Part shown: in pieces, positions 1 to 5,943 of the stretch
How positions within the stretch are numbered: the stretch's first letter is position 1
How the letters are laid out: each line of letters starts with the position of its first letter
Assembly (NCBI GenBank): GCA_946631935.1
Contig: CAMPAP010000030.1
Location: 1 to 7,399 of the forward strand
Reading direction: 5' to 3'
Source of the DNA: an uncultured Lachnospiraceae bacterium
Lineage (GTDB): Bacteria; Bacillota; Clostridia; Lachnospirales; Lachnospiraceae
Length of the DNA: 7,399 bases
Position numbers and translations under genes: made by a program
Notes under the pieces: model-generated
The model's database searches: none
The model's input: only the letters and a program-made list of their open reading frames with translations
Told to the model about the DNA's origin: nothing

Positions 1-2041
1 CGATGAGATAGTTGCTTTTAAGCAGGATCTTTCGGAAGCAAAGTGGAGCATTGAAATAGTCGGTGACTATGATTACGGTGATATCCTTAAGACCTTTGAA
101 GATACCGGAGAGATCGTTTATGCGGGTTATGATGAGATCAGGATAATCGATGCGGAAAGCGGCAGAGAAAAAGAGCGTCATGTGATGGAAGATGAACTTG
201 AAGATGCCGAACTTGTGGGTTCTGTCCTCAGGGCGGAACTTGATCCCACAGGCAGATATCTTGAGGCGGAGTTTCTTAACTTCGGGGATTATTCGGTTCT
301 TATATATGACAGGGAAGAGAAGACCTGGCTAAGGGTGGCTGACTCATTGGGATATATTTCCAACAGGTGTTTTTCTCAGGACGGAATAGTGATTTCTTAT
401 GTTGAAGATGCTTTTTCCGGAAGTTCTTCTTACGGCAGCGTCCAAACCCTTAAGGAAAATGACTGTATCATCGCAAAATACTCCGTTACCGACGGGGAAC
501 TTTTGTGGAAGTGTGAGGTCCCTCATACGCTTGTAGGTTACCAGTCCGAAATCTGCGAAGTGGATTTTGGTGCCGAAGATGAGCAGACCAAGTGCATTTT
601 TTCCGCGTTTTCAAATAAGTGCGCTTTGATAGAAACCGAAAGCGGCAATGTTATTTCGGTAAAGGAACTACCTTCCGAATTTATCGATGCTTATCTTGCC
701 GGTTCCGGGAAAAGCATGGTCTGCATACTCAGAGACGGGCAGTATCTGACCATATCCCTGACAGATCCGTCATCTGCCATGGCTGCACGTTCATACTTTA
801 ACGAGAAGGTTGAAGATACCGCCTTATTCAGTAACGATAGTTCTGCCAATGCTTTTTTGGTGCAGTATACTTCGGAGAACAGTCTGATCGAATATTGGTC
901 GGGATATTATGACAGGAGTCTTGCGGGACTTGAAGGAATGGACGCGGGAGTCAGTGTTTATGATTCCATCGCAGCAGGCGGAAAAGTACTGCTTTTTGGC
1001 GATAATATGAAGGTTTACTGTTACGATACCGCAGGAGACAGGGTGATCTGGTCGACTCTTATTGACGGAGCCAATTATACGGGAGTTTCCTTCATCGGAT
1101 CAAACAATGAATATGTTTATCTTGAGAACGATAACAGTGATCCCGATTCTGACAGGTACGGCCCCAGACTTCTCAAACTGGGCCTCAGGGACGGTGAGTT
1201 GGAGTACATCAAAGATCTTCCTGATTTTTCCGAAAGCGGGGTCTGCTGTGTGGGTGATGATGTGTGGTTTACTCTCTGGGGTGATCTTGAGTCCGAAGGC
1301 GGGATAGGCAAAGTTAACATGTTAAGCGGAGAAGTCTCCGTCACGGAGGTTACGGGAGATATTCCGGATTTCATACTTTCGGCTTCTTTGTTTGTTTCTC
1401 CCGATGAGAAAAAAAACATCATGCTTGAAGAGTATGACGATAAACCGACGGCTTTTCTTGTGGATATGGGAACGGGGAAAAGTGTGAAGCTTGACTCGCT
1501 GGAACCTTTCTTTGCCGTATGGAAAGAAGATTCCTCTGTGTTTGCTTTATGCGATGAAGAAGGCTTTGAAGTTTATAACGAAAAAGGATCATTTATCTTT
1601 GAAGCAAGATCCGGAGAAAATAATCTTTTGAGCGTTTATCTTTCGGACAAATACGTTATATCCGTGGATTCTTACGGTTATGTTTCTTTCTATGACTATA
1701 AGGGTACCCTTGTCGGAAACTGTGAGATCACGGTAATGAAGGGCATAAACTATGAGGATGTGACATTTGAATTCTATGAAGATGAACTGATCATTAATTC
1801 GGATTCCATCGCAAATGTGATAGATATGGGAGAATTGAAACCGGAGTTTACGGTTTCCGGATATCTGGCATACGACAGGGAGAGTAACAGATTTATCGTT
1901 AAGGTCTATTCACCTTCAGAAAAATCCACTTCCGCAGGATTCTTTGTAAGAAGAGATGTTGACATGCTTATCGAAGAGGGAAAAGAGTACCTCAAAGAAG
2001 CACAGCTGAGTGAAGAAATGAAAAATCGCTACGGGATCTGA
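1..2041 (+). CDS. Large beta-propeller (WD40/PQQ-like) repeat protein, 5'-truncated by the window
   Basis: The frame is open from the first complete codon at position 2, with no stop, to TGA at 2039-2041. The visible 679 residues are therefore only the C-terminal part, and the GTG/ATG near 182-185 are internal codons. The protein is acidic and made of repeated beta-strand units of the type 'hydrophobic strand, D/E-x-x-G-turn, strand, W or Y', for example the stretches ending in LLWKCEV, VIWSTLI and VSFYDYKG. This fits one or more beta-propellers of the WD40/PQQ class. The last 30 residues form a short helical tail (LIEEGKEYL, then LSEEMKNRYGI). As I recall, a similar L-x-x-A-x-x-x-L...LT/S-x-E-x-x-x-Y tail closes many bacterial WD40-repeat proteins. 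No catalytic motif or membrane segment is visible. The missing N-terminus could carry an effector domain, a signal peptide or a kinase, so no function is assigned. The gene converges with the DHH gene, leaving 54 bases between the stops. Confidence 0.8.
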   Translation, partial: DEIVAFKQDLSEAKWSIEIVGDYDYGDILKTFEDTGEIVYAGYDEIRIIDAESGREKERHVMEDELEDAELVGSVLRAELDPTGRYLEAEFLNFGDYSVLIYDREEKTWLRVADSLGYISNRCFSQDGIVISYVEDAFSGSSSYGSVQTLKENDCIIAKYSVTDGELLWKCEVPHTLVGYQSEICEVDFGAEDEQTKCIFSAFSNKCALIETESGNVISVKELPSEFIDAYLAGSGKSMVCILRDGQYLTISLTDPSSAMAARSYFNEKVEDTALFSNDSSANAFLVQYTSENSLIEYWSGYYDRSLAGLEGMDAGVSVYDSIAAGGKVLLFGDNMKVYCYDTAGDRVIWSTLIDGANYTGVSFIGSNNEYVYLENDNSDPDSDRYGPRLLKLGLRDGELEYIKDLPDFSESGVCCVGDDVWFTLWGDLESEGGIGKVNMLSGEVSVTEVTGDIPDFILSASLFVSPDEKKNIMLEEYDDKPTAFLVDMGTGKSVKLDSLEPFFAVWKEDSSVFALCDEEGFEVYNEKGSFIFEARSGENNLLSVYLSDKYVISVDSYGYVSFYDYKGTLVGNCEITVMKGINYEDVTFEFYEDELIINSDSIANVIDMGELKPEFTVSGYLAYDRESNRFIVKVYSPSEKSTSAGFFVRRDVDMLIEEGKEYLKEAQLSEEMKNRYGI

Positions 2042-2055
2042 TCTCCCGTAGCGAT
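2021..2055 (-). terminator. Rho-independent terminator of the DHH gene, inside the converging CDS
   Basis: A perfect 12-bp inverted repeat (2025-2036 with 2044-2055) closes a 7-nt loop. Read on the minus strand, the stem is followed directly by a T run (complement of the A's at 2021-2025) about 40 nt past the DHH stop codon, the classic intrinsic terminator layout. On the plus strand the stem is followed by CTGAGTTGC, with no U tract, so termination there is less likely. The left arm encodes the last residues of the propeller protein, and its TGA stop lies in the loop. Confidence 0.75.
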
Positions 2056-2095
2056 CTGAGTTGCAATCTGATCACATGTCTTGGTGCCGGTTTGT

Positions 2096-3622
2096 TTATT
2101 TTACCGGAGCATAGGACTCTGCGAAAAAGTCTTTGCCGATTATGTATACGTCATCGGTGTCATTTGTTTTACATGCAAGGTAGTCTCCGGGATAACCCTT
2201 AAGATATTCACCCTTGAGCCATTTGGTAAATACCTTGGTCTCTTTTGTAATGGGACGTGCCAGAATGTGGCTTCCTCCGGATGATACACACATATGTGCA
2301 TGAGGCACAAGGTCTATGGTCTCGGATGACGAGACCTTTTTTATTGTAGGCGAGTATTCAAGTTTCAGGGTATATTTTCCGCGAAGCTTCTTATAGCTCT
2401 TTTTGAAAACTTCCATTTTTGTCGGGTAGACCTCACCCTTTATTCCTATCATGATAACGGTATCTTCCTCCACCATGAGGTTTAAGTCGCCTTCCATGGA
2501 TCTGACCAGGATATGGGTGCCAAGAGGCATGAATTCCGAAGGTATCGCATATCCCTGCTTTACGGGGATCTTGACGTATTCCTGCATTCCACGGCGGCTT
2601 ACTTTGGTCTTGCCGGCATAGATTATATCGGAATCTGCATAATAGTTATGCATCTTTTCCCTGAGTATGGAAGTTACCGCAGAAACTTTCTCTTTTTCAG
2701 GGCATTCGGAATAGTATTTGTATTTTTGCTCGAGAAGCTCCTTTTGTATAAAGCCGCCGGCTTTGTCCATATGGCCTCCGCCGTGTCCGAGATCTCTTGC
2801 GATATATGATGCAAGCTCATCTGCTCTTACTTCGGGAGTGTCGCTCCTTACGGAATATTTGACGCCGTATTTGAGAACGGAATATACGAGGCACACATCA
2901 ACCGAATCAACGGATAAAAAGAAGTCGCTTATGAGCCCGAGGATATTCGGATCGCAGGGCTGGGCCTCAAGTATCGCATATCTGTGGCTGGGATGAAATT
3001 CAACACCCAAAAGAGCAATGCCCGCGATCTTGGCTTCGTCCAGGGTGATGTTCATGCCGTTAAGCTTTCTTACCAGATTTTTATCAAAGTAGATCTCATC
3101 GAGCATATCCCTGTCGAGAGGATGCGATAATTCGGACAGGGCGTTGGTATCTGTAAAAAGGCCGTAATAAAGCGCGGTTGAGACCTCGGCGTTGGGATGA
3201 TAATCTTCTTTTCTCATCATGTCCCATATGATGGTACAGCAGCTTCCGATGCCGGATCTGATCTCGCATAATTCAGGAAGGACTTTGCCTTTTGCCACCT
3301 GGTGATGATCGATGGTGGCAATCCTTTTTGCGCTGAAGCGTGTGACATTCCCTTCCTCGTACTGGCAGTCGCAGGTAAGAAGAAGATCGGGGTTGCCAAT
3401 GCCTTCGGATTCGTATTCGATGGGAATCTCCAGCGTGTTTATGAGGTATACAAGATTGGATTTTGACACGCTCTCCTTTCCCGAATAAATGAAACGGACA
3501 TTCTTGCCGTTGTCCCTTAAATAGGTATATAGTGCATAACCTGAACCGATGGCGTCTGCATCGGGAATGTCATGACACTGGATGACGATGTTATTGAAGG
3601 CAAGCAGATCCGATAGTTTCAT
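2096..3622 (-). CDS. DHH/DHHA1 family phosphoesterase (NrnA-like) with C-terminal extension
   Basis: The product has 508 residues. Its N-terminal DHH domain shows the metal-binding set: H17-D18-I-P-D21-A-D23-A-I-G-S, D85 in TCDC, D105-H106-H107, and D158 in FTDTN. A DHHA1 substrate-binding domain follows, with the glycine-rich GHGGGHMDKAGG at 279-290. This arrangement is typical of Mn-dependent NrnA-type enzymes, which degrade very short RNAs and dephosphorylate pAp; related members act on cyclic-dinucleotide products such as pGpG or pApA. The substrate here is not determined. NrnA enzymes are usually about 310-340 residues, so residues from about 330 to 508 are an extension (see findings). 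The start ATG at 3620-3622 is preceded by AAAAGGAGA with 8 nt of spacing. It is probably a single-gene transcript: a promoter lies in the divergent spacer and a strong terminator lies downstream. It acts in the cytoplasm, as no signal peptide is seen. Confidence 0.92.
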   Translation of the reverse strand: MKLSDLLAFNNIVIQCHDIPDADAIGSGYALYTYLRDNGKNVRFIYSGKESVSKSNLVYLINTLEIPIEYESEGIGNPDLLLTCDCQYEEGNVTRFSAKRIATIDHHQVAKGKVLPELCEIRSGIGSCCTIIWDMMRKEDYHPNAEVSTALYYGLFTDTNALSELSHPLDRDMLDEIYFDKNLVRKLNGMNITLDEAKIAGIALLGVEFHPSHRYAILEAQPCDPNILGLISDFFLSVDSVDVCLVYSVLKYGVKYSVRSDTPEVRADELASYIARDLGHGGGHMDKAGGFIQKELLEQKYKYYSECPEKEKVSAVTSILREKMHNYYADSDIIYAGKTKVSRRGMQEYVKIPVKQGYAIPSEFMPLGTHILVRSMEGDLNLMVEEDTVIMIGIKGEVYPTKMEVFKKSYKKLRGKYTLKLEYSPTIKKVSSSETIDLVPHAHMCVSSGGSHILARPITKETKVFTKWLKGEYLKGYPGDYLACKTNDTDDVYIIGKDFFAESYAPVK

Positions 3623-3651
3623 TTTACGCTCTCCTTTTCTTGTGTTATGAT
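3623..3651 (+). promoter_or_regulatory. Candidate promoter for the epimerase-methyltransferase pair
   Basis: TTTACG (3623-3628), a 17-nt spacer and TATGAT (3646-3651) match the sigma-A pattern at 4/6 and 5/6 positions. The predicted start near 3658 gives a leader of about 72 nt before the ATG at 3730. The -35 directly abuts the DHH start codon on the other strand. This is a consensus match by eye only. Confidence 0.4.
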
Positions 3652-3685
3652 ACCTGTGCTGCAGTTAACACAGCAATTTCCACCA

Positions 3686-3702
3686 GTTAATTATACATTA
3701 AC
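3686..3702. repeat. 17-bp perfect inverted repeat, operator-like
   Basis: GTTAAT-TATAC-ATTAAC has 6-bp arms and a 5-bp spacer and covers the minus-strand -10 element. A further GTTAAC half-site sits at 3664-3669. The spacing is that of a small dimeric DNA-binding protein site, but no regulator gene is present in the window. AT-rich palindromes also occur by chance. Confidence 0.35.
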
Positions 3703-3717
3703 CCCGGCTTGTGAGAA
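3690..3717 (-). promoter_or_regulatory. Candidate sigma-A promoter for the DHH gene
   Basis: Read on the minus strand, a consensus -10 TATAAT (3690-3695) is preceded by TG to give TGTATAAT, with a weak -35 TTCTCA (3712-3717) 16 nt upstream. The predicted start near 3683 gives a 5' UTR of about 60 nt. The -10 lies inside the inverted repeat at 3686-3702, so a repressor could cover it. Confidence 0.5.
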
Positions 3718-3729
3718 AGAGTGATATTG

Positions 3730-4608
3730 ATGAATATCCTGGTGATAGGCGGAAGTTATTTTCTCGGACCCGCATTTATAAGGAAGGCTCTTGAAAAAGG
3801 TCATGACCTGACGGTTTTTAACAGGGGTAACAGACCCCTTGGTATAGAAGGAGTAAGAAAGATACAAGGGGACAGGACAAAGGTATCCGATCTTAAAAAG
3901 ATCGAAGGCACCTTTGATGCAACCCTTGATCTCTGTGCATATGAAAAGGGCGATATAGATCTTGTCAAAGATGTTCTTTCGGACAGGACCGGCAGATATG
4001 TCTTTATAAGCACTGTGGATGTATATAAAAGAGGTGAAGGAAAAAGACTGGATGAATCCGCCGAACTTGAAACAAGGGATTTTGGCGGTGAAGCCGGAGC
4101 ATATATACTCGGAAAGGCGGCTCTTGAAAGAGAGATATCAAAGTATGGGAATTATTCCGTATTAAGACCCTCTGTGATATACGGCCCCGGAAACTACGCC
4201 CCAAGGGAAAATATCTATTTTAAGTGGATAGAAAGTGCGGGGCAGATCCTTGAACCTTCACCCTCCGATGGTTTTTTCCAGGCTGTTTATGTGGGTGATG
4301 TGGCAGAAGCAGCGCTGAGAGCATGCAGTGACGTGAAGTATCTTAACAGGGCGTTTAATGTAACTGACGGAAAACATATAACATATGAAGAGTTTACCGG
4401 GATCTTAAAAAAGGCCTGTGATAAGTCTTTTGAGGTTATAAAGATCACGCCTGAAGAAGCTTTTGAGGCACAGGTTCCGTTTCCTTTCCCCATAACACTT
4501 ACGGAATCCGAGGATTATGACGGAAGTGCCATAGCTGAAACGGGATTTGAGTTTACGGATATTTGCGAAGGAATGACAAGAGCCTGGAGGCAATATGTAC
4601 ATAGCTGA
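3730..4608 (+). CDS. NAD(P)-dependent epimerase/reductase, extended SDR family
   Basis: The product has 292 residues from the ATG at 3730. That start is preferred because it directly opens the first Rossmann strand (MNILVIGG) and has a purine-rich AGAAAGAG 8 nt upstream; a GTG at 3721 would overlap that site. The dinucleotide-binding loop reads IGGSYFLG (6-13), with Tyr where classic extended SDRs have the middle Gly. R32 in VFNRG follows strand 2 and suits NADP(H) contact. The catalytic area has ISTVDVY (93-99) and Y125-I-L-G-K129, the YxxxK pair. LRPSVIYGPGN (145-155) is the typical extended-SDR motif preceding the substrate-binding region. Members act on nucleotide-sugar or other small substrates; the substrate cannot be read from the sequence. 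Its 3' end overlaps the methyltransferase gene by 14 bases, so the two are co-translated. Confidence 0.88.
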   Translation: MNILVIGGSYFLGPAFIRKALEKGHDLTVFNRGNRPLGIEGVRKIQGDRTKVSDLKKIEGTFDATLDLCAYEKGDIDLVKDVLSDRTGRYVFISTVDVYKRGEGKRLDESAELETRDFGGEAGAYILGKAALEREISKYGNYSVLRPSVIYGPGNYAPRENIYFKWIESAGQILEPSPSDGFFQAVYVGDVAEAALRACSDVKYLNRAFNVTDGKHITYEEFTGILKKACDKSFEVIKITPEEAFEAQVPFPFPITLTESEDYDGSAIAETGFEFTDICEGMTRAWRQYVHS

Positions 4609-5491
4609 TAACTGGAAAGATTACGAAGTTCTTGATACGGGAAATGGTGAAAAGCTTGAGAGATGGGGGGATTATCTTCTGATAAGACCCGATCCCCAGG
4701 TAATATGGCCCTGTGACCATACACATAAGGGGTGGAAGGAAAACGATGCCCATTACCACAGATCATCCAAAGGCGGAGGAGAGTGGGAATTCAAAGGCCT
4801 CCCCGGAGAATGGAGCATCGGATATGATGTAAAGACTACCGGCAAAAAGCTGGTATTTAATCTTAAGCCTTTTGCGTTCAAACATACCGGAGTCTTCCCG
4901 GAGCAGGCGGCCAATTGGGAATGGACATCTTCCATAATAAGTGAAGCCGTAAAAAAACGCGGAGACTCTGAGCCTGTGAAGGTGCTCAATCTTTTTGCCT
5001 ATACGGGAGGAGCGACCCTTGCCGCGCTTTCTGCGGGCGCATCCGTGACACATGTGGACGCTTCAAAGGGAATGGTCGGATGGGCCAAGGAAAACGCGGT
5101 CTCATCGGGGCTTGAGGACAGGCCTGTAAGATGGCTTGTGGATGACTGCGGAAAATTTGTAAAAAGAGAGATAAGGCGTGGCAATAAATATGATGCGGTC
5201 ATAATGGATCCTCCTTCATATGGAAGAGGACCCGGAGGTGAGATCTGGAAGATAGAAGAGTGTCTGTATCCTCTTCTTGAAGACTGCGCACTTCTTTTGT
5301 CCGACAAACCGCTTTTCTTCTTAATAAATTCATACACAACAGGACTGCAGGCGGGAGTTTTAGACCACATGCTGGGAAAAGTCCTTTCCGACAGGTTCGG
5401 CGGTGAATGTGAGTCCGATGAAGTCGGACTTCCCATAACGGGAACGGGCCGCATGCTTCCCTGCGGTGCATCGGGAAGATGGAAGGCATAA
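4595..5491 (+). CDS. Class I SAM-dependent methyltransferase, RlmI-like (COG1092-type)
   Basis: The product has 298 residues. The SAM-binding motif I is LNLFAYTGGATLAAL (131-145), followed by the acidic strand-2 end VTHVDASKGM (D155), then VDDCGKF (182-188) and the motif IV catalytic loop DPPSYGRGPGGE (205-216). These resemble the 23S rRNA methyltransferase group around RlmI and RlmK, but the N-terminal PUA domain of RlmI is absent. Residues 1-100 instead form a beta-rich N-terminal segment, ending in LKPFAFKHTGVFPEQAANW, that occurs in a widespread family of about 300 residues annotated only as SAM-dependent methyltransferase. An RNA target is likely but not shown. The ATG at 4595 has TGGAGG only 4 nt upstream and overlaps the end of the epimerase gene, which suggests translational coupling. 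The stop is TAA at 5489-5491. Confidence 0.88.
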   Translation: MYIADNWKDYEVLDTGNGEKLERWGDYLLIRPDPQVIWPCDHTHKGWKENDAHYHRSSKGGGEWEFKGLPGEWSIGYDVKTTGKKLVFNLKPFAFKHTGVFPEQAANWEWTSSIISEAVKKRGDSEPVKVLNLFAYTGGATLAALSAGASVTHVDASKGMVGWAKENAVSSGLEDRPVRWLVDDCGKFVKREIRRGNKYDAVIMDPPSYGRGPGGEIWKIEECLYPLLEDCALLLSDKPLFFLINSYTTGLQAGVLDHMLGKVLSDRFGGECESDEVGLPITGTGRMLPCGASGRWKA

Positions 5492-5501
5492 AAAGCCGGT
5501 T

Positions 5502-5521
5502 TACGGAAATCTGTGTTTTTT
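5502..5521 (+). terminator. Possible weak terminator after the methyltransferase gene
   Basis: TACGG (5502-5506) can pair with CTGTG (5511-5515) around an AAAT loop (5 pairs, two of them G-U) and is followed at once by six T's (5516-5521). It starts 10 nt after the stop. The stem is short, so some read-through towards rpsJ is possible. Confidence 0.3.
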
Positions 5522-5526
5522 GAAAA

Positions 5527-5554
5527 TTGTGGAATTGAAGATTCCGTACCACAA
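5527..5554. repeat. Hairpin in the spacer before the rpsJ promoter
   Basis: TTGTGG (5527-5532) pairs with CCACAA (5549-5554), and the inner AAT (5533-5535) pairs with ATT (5541-5543), leaving CCGTA bulged. Alternatively GGAAT pairs with ATTCC. There is no U tract on the plus strand. Its role is unknown. It could be a second termination or processing structure between the methyltransferase gene and the S10 operon. Confidence 0.35.
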
Positions 5555-5580
5555 TATATTGCACATTTTCGGGGATGCAA

Positions 5581-5639
5581 AAATTTTACTGAAAAAAATT
5601 AAAAAAGTTGTTGCATTTCTTATAAAAGATGTGTATGAT
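5581..5639 (+). promoter_or_regulatory. Main promoter of the S10 operon, with upstream A-rich element
   Basis: TTGCAT (5611-5616), exactly 17 nt, then TATGAT (5634-5639). An A/T-rich stretch with runs of A (5592-5598 and 5601-5606) lies directly upstream of the -35, as in UP elements of highly expressed ribosomal operons. The predicted start is near 5646, giving a leader of about 298 nt. The -35 is only partly consensus, but spacing, position and context agree. Confidence 0.65.
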
Positions 5640-5645
5640 ATCAAA

Positions 5646-5943
5646 TGCTGTGGCGTGATAGCTGTGAAGCGTGAGGTTGCCACTCGGGAGTGATCCCGTG
5701 CGGGTTTTTACGCTGAGCGAATGTCAAGTTACAATACTGACGACAAGTCACTGTACCAATTACAGTCTGCCGGAGGCAGAAACGACGTGTGAGTCCCGAA
5801 GGAAACAGGGCCAAAAAGTTTCCGGGTTTACAAAGACAGGAAACACACGGGCAAGTGTACAGTCACCGCTTGTTGCAAGATTGCAGGATTCTTTCATAAA
5901 TAAGTAGAACCTGCGAAATCGCGAAAAGGAGGCGACTTTTTTT
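5646..5943 (+). promoter_or_regulatory. Highly structured 5' leader of rpsJ, candidate ribosomal-protein autoregulatory RNA
   Basis: There is no convincing gene in these 298 nt, but several helices can be paired by eye. (a) 5647-5651 with 5658-5662. (b) 5668-5676 with 5706-5714, enclosing CGGGA-GTGA-TCCCG (5685-5698), a GNRA-type tetraloop. (c) A long-range helix, 5741-5747 with 5869-5875 and 5748-5756 with 5857-5865, 15 pairs with one mismatch and a 3-nt bulge. (d) Inside it, TCTGCC-GGA-GGCAGA (5766-5780). (e) Also inside it, 5788-5806 with 5818-5832, 15 pairs. (f) 5879-5891 with 5907-5920, 12 pairs. Leaders that let a ribosomal protein repress its own operon are well known, for example the L4-bound S10 leader of Gammaproteobacteria. 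I cannot say which protein would bind here, or whether an Rfam family covers it. Confidence 0.6.
5919..5943 (+). promoter_or_regulatory. rpsJ ribosome binding site within a small hairpin, followed by a U7 tract
   Basis: The Shine-Dalgarno AGGAGG (5927-5932) lies mostly in the loop of a possible 4-bp hairpin, TCGC (5919-5922) with GCGA (5932-5935). Seven T's (5937-5943) run up to the ATG. The Shine-Dalgarno-to-ATG distance is 11 nt, rather long. The hairpin shares bases 5919-5920 with the upstream helix (f), so the two cannot both form fully. Confidence 0.5.

Noticed and set aside
182..187. GTG/ATG as the start of the propeller gene.
   Set aside because: The same frame is open and coding-like back to position 2, with strand patterns such as EIVYAGYDEIRIIDAESG, and there is no ribosome binding site before 182.
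3721..3729. GTG at 3721 as the start of the epimerase.
   Set aside because: It overlaps the purine-rich ribosome binding site and would add MIL before the Rossmann strand. The ATG at 3730 is the usual N-terminus for the family.
4999..5580. 193-codon antisense frame opposite the methyltransferase gene.
   Set aside because: It is rich in Ser and Pro as expected from the reverse of a real gene, has no ribosome binding site, and lies opposite a clearly conserved methyltransferase.
5695..5709. CCCGTGCGGG followed by five T's in the leader, terminator-like.
   Set aside because: Four pairs would leave a 2-nt loop, and three pairs with a tetraloop are too weak. The T's pair better with GAGG in the 5668-5714 hairpin.
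5737..5783. Hammerhead-ribozyme-like core: CUGACGA at 5737-5743 and GAAAC at 5779-5783.
   Set aside because: The bases after CUGACGA and before GAAA do not form the required stem II, and no NUH cleavage site with flanking stems I and III can be paired.
5671..5907. 78-codon plus-strand frame starting at GTG within the rpsJ leader.
   Set aside because: It has no ribosome binding site, an unusual amino-acid make-up and no recognisable family, and it runs through all the RNA helices. It looks like an accidental open frame.
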